NCBI GenBank assembly: GCA_016800925.1
Contig: JABCPU010000635.1
Location: 1-33,746, forward strand
Source of the DNA: Suillus spraguei
Taxonomy: Eukaryota > Basidiomycota > Agaricomycetes > Boletales > Suillaceae
Length of the DNA stretch: 33,746 nucleotides
Direction of reading: 5' to 3'
This document shows, piece after piece, positions 9,225 through 18,834 of the stretch. Position numbers and translations under genes: made by a program. Every line of letters starts with the position of its first letter. Within the stretch, counting starts at the first letter, position 1. The notes beneath the pieces are model-generated. The model was not told the origin of the DNA. It made no database searches and was given only the letters and a program-made list of their open reading frames with translations.

Positions 9225-10480
9225 TGAATGGGCAATTGAGGTCTGTTCGCCAAGAACAATTGTATACAGGATAGATGCTACTACAGTAACAAGTCAAATT
9301 GTCCTGTCCGCTAATACAATTTTCGTGAGTGCACATACCTCATTATTTCTGTCTTGTAGGCGTAGGCCAACGCCTCTCCACCTTCCATATTGATTTGTCA
9401 CGAGTAATGCTTGGGCTTGAGAGTTTAGGCTGTGATTTTGTTGGCTAATGGACGCATCAAAGTGAACAGCGAAAGGAAAAACGATGTTACTCTGAACTTA
9501 TGATTGTACTTGACTGTTTGGAAGTGTTTGAATACCAATATCGATAATCGACCCGCAGATGGGGGGTCGGAGTTTCAATTCTTCATTGCTACAGACAAGT
9601 TATGGCACTTACTTATTTTGCCTCAAGCGTTCACTGCGACTGAGCGTCTTCGTTCCTAGTTGCATAAAAGTTTAAACATCCATGTTCGATAACTGACCTT
9701 CACTTGCTTACAGATAGTTTTACAAATATTCATATCACCACGATGCGCTAGGCTAATTTTCAACCCGAGTTCTACTACCTGTGGCAAGTGTTGCAGCATC
9801 TTGGAGGTTCCAACACTTTCAAGCATGACTTCTGCAAGCTATGAAACTTCTACTTGTGCTAATCCTTCACCTGCACATGATATACAGCGTTCTCTAGGTG
9901 GCAATTTGTCGTCTGTATACGACGTAAGTTCTCGTGAGGGTCGTACTTTCTCGGGTCGTTCAAATACCCTTTTATTAGTCACCCTATCCTACTGCACGTC
10001 GAAGATCTCCATCTTCGAGGAGATACGGCCTGTATGATAGTTATATCCCCCGTGGGTGACCTGGCTATCGTAGTGATGATCATCCGAACATTTACAGGCC
10101 AAATACATAGAGACCACTGACCAGAACGCTACAGCAGCCGTAGTCCATCCCCAGATCGTTACGACCGGTCTCGATCTATGGAATTGCGCTTCTAGGATTC
10201 CAGTTCCCGCTGGCAGTCCTCTTGGCGAAATCAAAGATCCTCTACAGAAAAGGCCTCGCAGAGATACTATGGCAGAGCGCATGTTTGAGCCATCAGACTC
10301 CTGGAAGCAATCACACGTCGATCGATCCGGCCTATACAAAGTGTTTGCCCGCTTGTGTCACTTGGTATTTCTCACGACGTTATGGTATGAGCAACGGCGA
10401 CAAACCTTGGCACTGGCTGCTCTTTTTGACTCAAACTGGCCGCATGCTCCACAATCATTTACCTGACTGATTACAATTCG
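9225..10480. other. No recognised gene
   Basis: The open frames 9801-10037 (+) and 9989-10339 (-) overlap in opposite directions and neither resembles a known family. The minus frame holds a hydrophobic stretch (VAFWSVVSMYLACK), but no supporting exon structure was found. Confidence 0.4.
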
Positions 10481-10482
10481 TT

Positions 10483-11110
10483 CACGGCCTCATACGTTGC
10501 AACTGCAATGTGCCTAAAAATTGAAAGCGGAGAAATTACCGATGAGAACAGCCTTGCCGATCGAACAGATTCTGAGACGAGAAGGCCGATTCTGATACGC
10601 TCTATGTATACTGCAACTGAGTCTAATCATGATGAGGAAAGAGGAACAATGACTGAATGTATCGTAATTGACTTTCGCAGTTCCCGTTTGTAGCTAAAAA
10701 GAAACCGGCCGCACATGCAGCACATTGAGTTCCGTTTGACGCCGAGGTCCAACCACTAAGACAGGTACACTGTCCGTTAGCGCCACATTCGCCATTGATA
10801 CAATTGCAACTCGATGGCAGGTTTGACACTACTGGCACCAAGCAACGTCCCGTGCCCGAGATTCCATCATCGCATGAAGTACACCCTGACGGACAGGCCT
10901 GACACTCCGGTCCGAAGAAACCAGACGAGCACGCCTCGCAAGATGAACCGGTGAATCCGCTTGGACATTGACACGTCCCATAAGAGGAGCAAATGCCATC
11001 TCCGGAACAAACCAGCGAACAGGATGACGATTGCAGGTTGAGCAACGACAGGGACCCTGAGGCGCTCGCAGGGAGCTGGCTGACATCAGGAATAGAGTTC
11101 CACAAAATGA
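10483..11110 (-). pseudogene. EGF-like cysteine-rich secreted/membrane protein, truncated at both ends
   Basis: From about 11100 down to 10661 the minus strand encodes a continuous Cys-rich module: SSSCSLVCSGDGICSSYG, GFTGSSCEACSSGFFGPECQ, then CNCINGECGANGQCTC and CAACAAGFFLATNGNC. This is the spacing of EGF/laminin-type repeats in a fungal cell-surface protein family. The signal peptide and the rest of the usual long ectodomain and membrane helix are missing. Downstream (10483-10620) the frame continues briefly into a motif also found in repeat X (PLSI, then IAVATYEAVN). Upstream it abuts an amidase fragment in another frame. Not a functional protein as it stands. Confidence 0.65.
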
Positions 11111-12193
11111 CACGGCTGTTCCTGACAGGTAATAGCCAAAGCGAAGCTTGGAAGGGAGCTCGACAGTGTGGTACGGCATGGGAACATTCTGGTGAGACGA
11201 GTCCTTTTTGGCCAAAGATAGTTTTGCAGAACAATTCACAGTCCTGAACAGACCTAGAAAATAGTCGAGAATGAGCCAAGTGATGCAGGTAGCGACTAAC
11301 CGCGCTAATGACCCATGAGAAGATCGAATTGCTTCGAATCCAGGCCGGACGGCTGTAAGACAAAGCCAGTTATCGTCTTAGTTGGAAGAATCGAGAACAT
11401 CACCTTCCTTGTGTACCAATAGAACTAACACGTTCAGCCGTTGGCTTCAAAGAGTACACACCGCAATACGATGCTGGGATGCGCAAGCTTCCTCCGATAT
11501 CAGAACCGATGCCCAAGGCGGATCCGTCCATGGCAAGCAAAGCTCCCTCTAGTGCCAGACGTTGTTGATATTCACAAGCATATGATGAACCTCCACCAGA
11601 GCTGCCTCCGCATGTATACTTGTTGTTCCATGGGTTTGTCGTGAGACCCCAGAGAGGATTAGAGCATTCAAACGCGAGCATTGTCTGCGGTACATTGGTC
11701 TTCACGAAGATGATGGCACCAGCAGCTCTGAGTTGAGCAACGACCTACAGGTAATGATAGAGAGAATGGGTGAATGTGATAATAAGGACATGCGCAAGCG
11801 TCTTTTTTGCCTGGGTTGTTGGCCCATGCTGTGAACCCAATGGTCGCGTCGTATCCCTCGATCTGGTCTACAGCAAAGTTCAAAAACGTATCGGTCGCAC
11901 ATGGAGTGATGTACAATTATCTTTGACGCTGACTGGAACACCATGAAAAGGTCCCCGCAGTGTCTTTGTGCTCGCAAACTCTGCATCAAGTTCCTTTGCT
12001 TGCTTTCGGGCGTCCTCATATAGGACTGTGAAAGGTGTTAGGATGGAAATACCAGAAGAGAATTGGCGAATCTACTCCCCTTCTGTAAGACAGTTTACCT
12101 TGGCCTGAGCTATAGCAGAACGCGCAATGTATGCCTCAAGGACTTCGGAAGACGTCCATTCTCCTTTAGCTATCCTTTGCACAATTTCACTAG
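11110..12193 (-). pseudogene. Amidase-signature enzyme, 5' half only
   Basis: Spliced pieces give a classic amidase-signature hydrolase: IVQRIAKGEWTSSEVLEAYI, the catalytic Lys in GVPVSVKDN, the cis-Ser motif CGGSSGGEG (formed across an intron ending CACTAG), the nucleophile motif GSDIGGS, then SYCGVYSLKPTAERVSS and VELPSKLRFGYYLSG. Similarity stops near 11120, about halfway through a normal enzyme of roughly 550 residues, and the EGF-like module follows. Defects: the donor at 12078-12079 reads GG where GT is expected (GAAG then GGGAGTAG); another donor after KDA (about 11797) lacks GT; an extra A near 11210 (CAAAAAGG) shifts the frame. The N-terminal exon was not found. Confidence 0.75.
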
Positions 12194-12475
12194 CTACAGA
12201 GGTCACATCACAGCACCTGCGGCTTGTGCAGTGCCATACATCGATGTCGACATGTACATCGCTGACATATCCAAATGTTGAGTTTGGTGTATACATAAAA
12301 TTGCACTGCAGTTATGAGCACAGTCAGTTACTGGAAGCATGACGCGAGTTTTTCGCATTTAAGAGAGAAATGCAAAGGGTTGAATGGCATTGCTTTGATT
12401 GATGGTACGATAGGTGTTTGCTGCATGGCGGAGCTGGCGTGGATCCAGAGAAGGGATTATACCCAAGAATGACAG

Positions 12476-12640
12476 CAGGGACAGTTTCCTTTTGCGAGCA
12501 GGGACGGTTGCCTTTCTGGAGAAGGGAAGCAGGGACGGTTTCCTTTCTGGAGCAGGGACGGCAGGGACGTGATGTAAAGAATTTTCATTTTAAAAAAAAA
12601 ATGGCGGATGGGAAATAAGAAGCAGGGACGATTGACAGCA
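12476..12640. repeat. Degenerate minisatellite built on gcagggacggtttcctt
   Basis: Four to five imperfect copies of gcagggacgg followed by a ttcctttctggag-like spacer, ending in an A-rich stretch. A related 13-mer (ggagcagggacgg) appears in inverted orientation at about 14900-14912. No gene overlaps it; 12645-13170 holds nothing I can identify. Confidence 0.7.
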
Positions 12641-13174
12641 AAAGAACACTCAATGGAACAGTACCCACTCATCTACACCTTTATAGGAATACTTTTCGAG
12701 GTTTTTGAGTGCTGGCAGTGAGAGGTAACCCATAGAAAAAATCCCACTCTGCCACATTAAAGTATGTATTATGGTGGGTGCAGCAATAGTGCAACAAGGA
12801 CTACATGCGCTAGTGACGAGTACAGAGCATTACGATGTGTGCGAGTAGTAGCCATAGTATGGACCGGGCGCTGCTTGTAATTCTCGTTTGCTAAACACAA
12901 AGTCAACGCGTGAAACGAGGAAGCAGTCTATAGCCTGAATGTTGTGTTTGCGAAACGGGTCGATTATGTACCGTAGATAAGACCAGGTATGTAAGGTGCA
13001 AAGTAGCTTTGCGTATATTTACATCTGTTTTAGCAGATTTCAGTTTTCACTGGGGTTCATGCACATGACTGAAGCGCATCTTGAAACCTATGAATGAAAG
13101 GGTAAGTCACAATAGGCTGCTGAGTGATACAAGGCAAGCAGATGGATACTGACAAATGAATTGACGTGATGGAA

Positions 13175-13579
13175 TCACTGTGACTGCAGGATCACAGATA
13201 AGCGAGGGAAAGGAAATATCCATCCCCAGAGTCGCTGCCACCAAAAGAGACGGCATATCCGTAGTGGAAGACAAATGGTGCAAGGGCCCTGGTAAGTCGG
13301 AATGCCAGCAGTGGCCTCGGTATGCACACCAAACTTAACATGGCCTCCACCCCACCCCACAATGTGCGTAATGGTAGCGGTAAATATGGGGGAAGGGGTG
13401 GGGATGGAACTCATGTGTAGGGTATATTGATAAACAACGATGGTGTCGCCAACACCAAGTTGCTCAGACGAAGAACTCGGTCCACAGTAGCCGTTGAACA
13501 CCCACGTGTCTGAGTCAGAGTCAGCGCTGAAGGAGGGGTTGATAACGAGTGAAGCGGCTACCGATGTGACAAATGGCAT
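13175..13579 (-). CDS. Hypothetical protein, about 134 residues
   Basis: An ATG at 13579 opens a frame beginning MPFVTSVAASLVINPSFS. Its middle (GVGDTIVVYQYTLHMSS, VGWGGGHVKFGV) looks like a beta-rich small domain. After IPTYQG the listed frame becomes basic and Trp-rich, whereas the neighbouring frame reads more naturally (FHYGYAVSFGGSDSGDG, then YFLSLAYL and a stop). A single-base shift near 13287 is therefore likely. No family recognised. Confidence 0.4.
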   Translation of the reverse strand: MPFVTSVAASLVINPSFSADSDSDTWVFNGYCGPSSSSEQLGVGDTIVVYQYTLHMSSIPTPSPIFTATITHIVGWGGGHVKFGVHTEATAGIPTYQGPCTICLPLRICRLFWWQRLWGWIFPFPRLSVILQSQ

Positions 13580-13826
13580 ATTATAGGAGGAATGATACTG
13601 GGGTTCACAGTACTATATGATAGTCCAGAATCACAACTTGGCAAAAGGTGAGGTAATTATATACTGACACATTATAAATGTAAGGCAAGTAAGGGTGAAC
13701 AGGACATATATTAGTAATTAGAGCTAGTACGGTAACTAGTAGTATGTGTCCTTACAGCAGTTTGCATAATAAGAGAGGCCGGCGGTATTTTCCAAAAAAG
13801 CGTGCATTTGTTTTCGAAAAGTAGTC

Positions 13827-14107
13827 CTACAAAGATCGATTTTTATCTCAACAATGAAGCAAGCTATTGACATGGTCCAAGCGACAAAACTGATCAGAAA
13901 AATCGAACGCAGACGACCAGCGAAAAAACCAAGCGATTCGGTGAAGTTGGTGGTCACCTGCTCTCAGAGCCAACAGTCTACAAAGATTGATTTTTATTTC
14001 AGTAACGAAGCAAGATAATGACAAGCGGTAAGATACAAACTTGATAAGAACAATGAGGCGCAGACGACTGTAGAACGAATGGAACGATCTGGCGAAGTGG
14101 ACACTTG
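13827..14107. repeat. Diverged tandem duplication, about 151-bp unit
   Basis: ctacaaagatcgatttttat at 13827 recurs as ctacaaagattgatttttat at 13978. The following parts keep order (aacaatgaagcaag against agtaacgaagcaag, then cgcagacgac and aagtt/gaagtgg). Divergence is substantial. Minus-strand frames across both units read similar peptides (SLSCFVTEIKINLCR and MSIACFIVEIKIDLCR), so this may be a duplicated exon. Confidence 0.65.
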
Positions 14108-14189
14108 TCTCGTGTCTAGTACTAGTATACAAACCAAATTCACACACATCTAATCTCACTTTTCCCGGTCTGCTACATTGTCTCGCAGG

Positions 14190-14441
14190 ATGGCAAAGGC
14201 TCCTGCACGAGTGCGCAAGGTCAAGGAGCCTCGTAAACACGGCCGTCCTCCGAAAAAGCAATCACAGCTCCCCAGTGGTACACAGGTGGAAGATCCTTCA
14301 AGTCAGGAAGTCGTCTCAAAGACTAAACCACGGCCACGGCCCATTCCACCGAAAAAAGCCTGGCACTTCGTCAGCAGCCACAATGCCAGGTGGATTCAGC
14401 TCCGCACCAGATGTCGGCGGAGCTCTCGTCGACAAAAATGA
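14190..14441 (+). CDS. Basic AT-hook-like N-terminal fragment, truncated
   Basis: An ATG at 14190 starts MAKAPARVRKVKEPRKHGRP, then a Pro/Lys-rich tail to about residue 60. KHGRPPKK resembles an AT-hook core, as seen at the start of many fungal DNA-binding or transposon-encoded proteins. Past about 14390 the frame runs antisense into the transposase relic and loses sense. Likely a gene start interrupted by a rearrangement. Confidence 0.35.
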   Translation: MAKAPARVRKVKEPRKHGRPPKKQSQLPSGTQVEDPSSQEVVSKTKPRPRPIPPKKAWHFVSSHNARWIQLRTRCRRSSRRQK

Positions 14442-15344
14442 GTTGGTCGGGTCTATACTTGAGGCCAATCTGATACATGTACTCAGCACGTTTATCAAGG
14501 TTCCGCTCTCTTGCTTCTCGAGTGATCTATTGCACACATCAATCAAACATCATTGTCAACGAGAATCAAGACACTAACTTTCTTCCTTGAATATCCCGTG
14601 CGATGAAGCGTTCGCCAGATGGTGGACAATGACAGGTGTTTCCCGCGAGCCTTGCTAATCTCATCACGGAGCTCATCTAGATACATATCACAGCTGCGGG
14701 ACAAACAGCATGCCTGTACTTTTATATGTCAGAATTTGCACAGAAAGAGATTGAATATGGACGCACCTCAATATCTTCCAAGTCCATCATTGGAGTTCTA
14801 CCACTCTTACCCCTCTGACTTTCTACGGCTTCCCAGTCAATTTATAGCATCGCGCAATCCTATGGGGAGGGGACTGCGGCTGCAGGGGTCTAGCCGTCCC
14901 CGTCCCTGCTCCTGCCTTTAAAGGCTGCGAGAATAGATAAGTAATTAGCGCAATCAATAGTGGAAAGAACCTCACTCGCTCTTCTGCTCTCTTTACTGCT
15001 TCCTCTTTTTGCCTCGCTCAGTCTATTTCTGCTTGACATTGGGCCTGTTCCTCAGCCCATGCTTCCATCTTCAACTGTAAAAATAAATGGGTGAACGGCA
15101 CAATTGATTCTGGGAGGCAACTCACCCGCTGCGCTTCTTCTGCCTCATTCTCACCAGTAGCACTGGTATTAGTATGGATTATATGCCGGTGAGTGCCTGT
15201 TGATGACCAATAAAAGCATGGATAATTGGTGTGCTGAAGGGTGTGCAGAAGTGAAATGAAGCTTGGGGAGCAGTTGGTATGTCCTGGATAGATAGGATTC
15301 AAGATGGGAAATACTATTGGAGGTGGTGAAGATGGAGAAGTCAT
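14425..15344 (-). mobile_element. Tc1-like DDE transposase relic
   Basis: Exon 14579-14693 encodes CDMYLDELRDEISKARGKHL, then SLSTIWRTLHRTGYSRKK, a helix-turn-helix typical of Tc1/IS630-type transposases. Exon about 14425-14526 encodes ITREARERNLDKRAEYMYQI and GLKYRPDQLIFVDESSAD, the strand with the first catalytic Asp. Similarity ends right after it, so the second and third acidic residues are gone. Upstream exon 14767-14924 (YKLTGKP, then VVEL and MMDLEDIE by changing frame) carries stops. An Ala/Glu-rich coiled-coil segment at 15018-15344 may be an earlier exon; it has a stop after QAEID. Inactive. Confidence 0.7.
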
Positions 15345-15349
15345 GAAAG

Positions 15350-15755
15350 GATGGAAAATGGCTGCAAGGAAACCACGAATACTGAAACGATTGGCTCCGT
15401 ACTTGAAGCCTAGTGGCTGTATTATTATAGAAGGAACGCGGTCACCCTGTTTTATGATATCCTAGCAAAATCAGGCCGGCGTCTGGACATTCGCTAGATT
15501 TGGGTCAAGTTGGCTCTACCATGCTCTACCCCAATTCCAGTACAACGGCATATGTCTCACCCATCTCTACTGGCGCAGGAGTTGATCAAGCTAGTACTAT
15601 TGATGTCTCCGGATCATCGGTAGTATTCCCCAGCGCTGACGATATAGTACGTTATCTGTCTCACTAACGATGGAGGCCCACATGATGACAGCGGGATCGG
15701 GCACTGAAAACTCACAGGATCAAGTTCCCTACTCAAGCCTCGCAACACGCAGTCT
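15350..15755. other. Intergenic, nothing recognised
   Basis: No open frame of interest and no repeat seen, between the transposase relic and repeat X copy 2. Confidence 0.4.
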
Positions 15756-15759
15756 GTCA

Positions 15760-16080
15760 CCACTCAAAAGATTCAAATTCATGATCAATTCGGCCAATTC
15801 ACCGTAGCCTGTAGGACAAAATGTATAGGGGCGACAATAATAATAAAAAGTACTTGATAAGAAACTTGGTGAGTAAGATCATCGTAGCTTGCAAAAATAC
15901 TGGAAGCAAAGAAAGCAATGAAACGTATATAGCAAAATCCAGATTCCTAATGCGGCGCCACCATCTCTATCTGTGTCACTCTCGCACTGATTCGCACAAG
16001 CACCCTCTTGCTGGATTTTGACATTATTTCTTTAGTATAGTTCTGTCCATACCCGCACGAGCCTAGTTACTATTCTGAAT
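15760..16080 (-). repeat. Dispersed repeat X, copy 2
   Basis: Related over about 300 bp to 2640-2960 (cactcaaaagattca, ttcaccgtagcctgtaggac, gcaaaaatact, ccatacccgcacga). Here the minus-strand frame is broken and carries extra sequence around 15880-15935. It sits directly upstream of a protease-like promoter copy. Confidence 0.7.
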
Positions 16081-16141
16081 ATTCAACACGGACTCCCGGA
16101 GCGATTTTCCATCATTTGAGCCCCTTTCATGCTATTGTTCA

Positions 16142-16150
16142 TATAAAAAG
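16142..16150 (+). promoter_or_regulatory. TATA box of the protease-like copy B
   Basis: TATAAAAAG, followed by a pyrimidine-rich leader equivalent to the start of this window. It shows what the core promoter of the family looks like; the equivalent for the gene at 1-2276 is outside the window. Confidence 0.55.
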
Positions 16151-16179
16151 AGACTTGTCACTCCGGCCCCCCTTTCTTT

Positions 16180-16690
16180 CCTCCCTCACAGAACGACCCT
16201 AGTCGAATCTGCCTCTCCGCCTCTTCCTCTACCACTGCCTCTGCGCCTAAGCCTCCTTACTCTTTCTGCTCAAAAGTGCGTCCCTTTGCCTTTCTGCTTA
16301 TCTCGTCGTATACTTACCTCTAGTTCCTTTCTCGGTTTTCTTCACAGTGCGTCCCTTTGCGGTTTCTTGTTTATCTCATAGTATACTGACCTTGCCTCTT
16401 TTTCTTCTTCCTCTCCAGGTCTCTCGTCGTCTACCAACGACATCGTCTCTGCCTCCCCACTCTTTACTAGTAAGCCCCCTTCGCTTTTTTTGATCCTTCC
16501 TCTTACTAAACATTGGTTTTTTTCTTTCTTTTTCCTGCTCTCTCTACTGCCCTCTCTTTCGACAAGCTCTCGCTCTCAAACAATGACGAGAAGATGGCTA
16601 CGGACATCATCTTTTCCAAGCTGACCCGCCTCAGTGACGTTGGGGTAATTGTCAGTGAAGCGGCCTCACTGACAATTACGCCAACTCTGA
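16180..16690 (+). pseudogene. 5' fragment of the trypsin-fold family, copy B, with promoter
   Basis: Leader, two leader introns and the first coding exon match 1-317 (STNDIVSAS, then a shortened end and GTAAGC donor at about 16470). The second-exon acceptor and first about 110 bp are deleted. What remains (LSFDKLSLSNNDEKM, SKLTRLSD) is the stretch that precedes the hairpin at 16645. It keeps the C that the full-length gene has lost near base 579, supporting that site as a deletion. No catalytic core. Confidence 0.7.
16645..16679. repeat. Hairpin at the gene break, copy B
   Basis: The same 14-bp arms as at 4115-4149, with loop AGCGGCC. Here the symmetry extends outward to about 20 bp (GTTGG on the left, CCAAC on the right) with one mismatch. 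Confidence 0.85.
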
Positions 16691-17445
16691 ATCAGGTCAT
16701 TTGTTGACGTGTCAAAAATATGCTGGTGGACAAGGGATTGGTACGAAATGCAGCATCACTGCACTGCACCGACGCTTCGCGACGTTGGGTCATTGTCTGC
16801 CTCGCATCATATTCTCATTCAATCCGCCAGCAAGGTCCAATTGGACCGTCAGCCGCATGCCACTGCCATCTGCATACGCCGCGACATTCAATGGCTCGCA
16901 AGATCTGACACCCAACCTAAGCCTGGCCTTCAGACAGATGCATTTGCACATGGTCAGACGGCGAATGTAGGTTCACTTCGTTACTGCTGTAAATAAAGAG
17001 TGACCGTCCGCAGGCGAGTTGAGCGCTGGTATAGATTATGTTTGAGTCCTTAACCAATGAAGTTACCTCCTCTTGATAGTTTAGTATGAACCTCTCCTTC
17101 CCTCATTGTGGGTACTTCATGTACTATATCCTTACCTTGCGTCGCAGTACGATGCAGTCAAGAGGTTTATGAACAACAGTTATTCAACTCAGAGAGAGAA
17201 AAACGGGAATTCCTCAGAATCATCTGTCTGTACCCACTAGTATTGGTGTCAATGCAAATGGGCACGTGAGTAACCGAAACGCATCATGGCCACACTAGGA
17301 ATAAACGATATAGTCACTGGCAGGGGTGTGTTACTACAATGCAATCTCGTTGTTTAGGTCTGTGATGGTATCAGTGGCGAGATGGGAATTAAAACGTTTG
17401 TTTCCGTACATTTACGTAAGATAGAGTACAGGCCGAGCACAGCCC

Positions 17446-18471
17446 TTATTCATTGAGCACCGTCGATAGACCAGCTAACTTCATTTTGACTCCTATCTCC
17501 AACAAGTAATCGAGACACTGATATCATTAAGCTTTTGACCTGAGCATAAAATGCGTTTCAACTGACCTCTGTTTGGGTTTTTGCTTTCTGCCAATCGTCG
17601 CCTGATGGGGGAAGTTGACATATAGAAATTAAGATGATTGGCCGATGACATACCCCACACATAAATACCGTGCCGCAAAACGAGAATACCAGCGGCCCTG
17701 GGATACTTCTCCATGGCATCTTTCATGCTGTCCTTCAGGTCTTCTTCGTTAGGCGTATTGTCAATAATCGGGACTTCAAGGGTGTCAAGGTATGAAAGGG
17801 TAGGGCCATTTCCGCCAATTCGAACGCCCTTGATCATCTTTCCAGAGATCAATGAAGGGAGAATAAAAAGTAAAAGCGCAATACCTCCTGTGAACAAGAT
17901 CAGTATAAAAGCTCACAGAATCCTAACTCAACTCACTTGATGAGAAATTCTGAACATCTTCTCTTTCTCCCAAAGCAGTGTTGCCATCACAGCGTTCTGA
18001 GAATGAGTGTGAATACACGAGCCAGCGTTACGAATCGTAAAAGCATTCCAGAAAAGCGGGGTGCAAGCGGACTCTTTCAAGTTCAAGTTGGGGCGACGAA
18101 GAAAAATCCTATCGGTATGTGGAGAAGGCTCTGCCTGGGGATAAGGCAGGACGAATATATGCGAGGGCTCGATGCGCTCTTTCTGCACGCCTGAAGGGGC
18201 GATGTACACTTTATCGCTACGGGAAACTTATCAGCGCGCGCAAGGTGAAGCAGACAAGAAACGAACTGAGTACGAATACAGATACCACCACCAGTGCCAG
18301 TCACCCATCCCAATCTATAGAAGGATGCGCATAGCTCTGATATAAGATTGGCAGGCTGATGATCGGTGATGCGATTGACAATTAGTATCACGAACCGAAC
18401 TAGATACGGCTCACATGGAGAGGATCAGTGGACGTTACAAGAGCATCTTCCTGTGTTATGTTCGCAGACAT
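17446..18471 (-). CDS. MDE1: Methylthioribulose-1-phosphate dehydratase, intact copy 2
   Basis: Cytosolic methionine-salvage enzyme that dehydrates 5-methylthioribulose-1-phosphate. Six exons join in frame: 18415-18471, 18267-18355, 17937-18216, 17654-17837, 17567-17601 and 17446-17517, giving 238 residues, close to the usual 240. Visible motifs: the glycine loop WVTGTGGG (residues about 35), [15 protein letters not shown], the zinc ligands in IHTHS, the catalytic-region [27 protein letters not shown] and a C-terminal [12 protein letters not shown]. All introns are GT-AG, with a CTAAT branch-like site in the first. One oddity is the exon 3/4 junction (SHQ then MIKG), where homologues usually have a Glu. 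This copy is likely the working one. Confidence 0.92.
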
Positions 18472-18486
18472 TGTAATACAGTAACA

Positions 18487-18834
18487 GGCTGTACGGCTGT
18501 AGTTTCTGTGGCGTCACGGAGGATAAAGTTCGGGTAGAACCCAATAAGGTCTCGGTGATGTGACTAGACTGGGCCGAACCCTTTACGAATAACGAGAGTG
18601 ATCGACGATTGCAATTGCATTCTTTCGTCATTCAATTCTATGATGCTTGTTTGCATTAATCGAGTGAGAAGAAGTCGATGATTATTGGACGATTGGCAAG
18701 TTCTCAACTCTGAATGTGCTTAACAGTTTGCAGTTGGCAGTGCAATACATCGCCTCAAGGCTTGTAATGTATTGACCAGCCCGTTATTTTCTAAGACCCT
18801 TCTTTGTCTTACTTCCCCTCAACTGCTATTCACA
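18487..18834. other. Divergent intergenic region between MDE1 and the NACHT gene
   Basis: About 350 bp without a coding frame; it must hold the promoters of the minus-strand MDE1 and the plus-strand NACHT-WD40 gene. A CT-rich stretch (ttctttgtcttacttcccct) precedes the NACHT start codon. Confidence 0.5.

Larger units (their letters stand above)
16548..18486. repeat. Segmental duplication, copy B
   Basis: Partner of 4021-6091. It keeps a 117-bp stretch lost from copy A and lacks copy A's two insertions, so it looks closer to the ancestral form. Open frames at 16701-16996 within it are not conserved in copy A and are not called as genes; 17000-17445 shows no gene. Confidence 0.85.

Noticed and set aside
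10623..11363. Open frame of 246 codons as a real fusion protein
   Set aside because: Its first third is intron and out-of-frame amidase sequence; only the EGF-like part is true coding in this frame.
16701..16996. Small gene downstream of the hairpin
   Set aside because: Three overlapping frames exist and copy A of the duplication deletes the middle of all of them.
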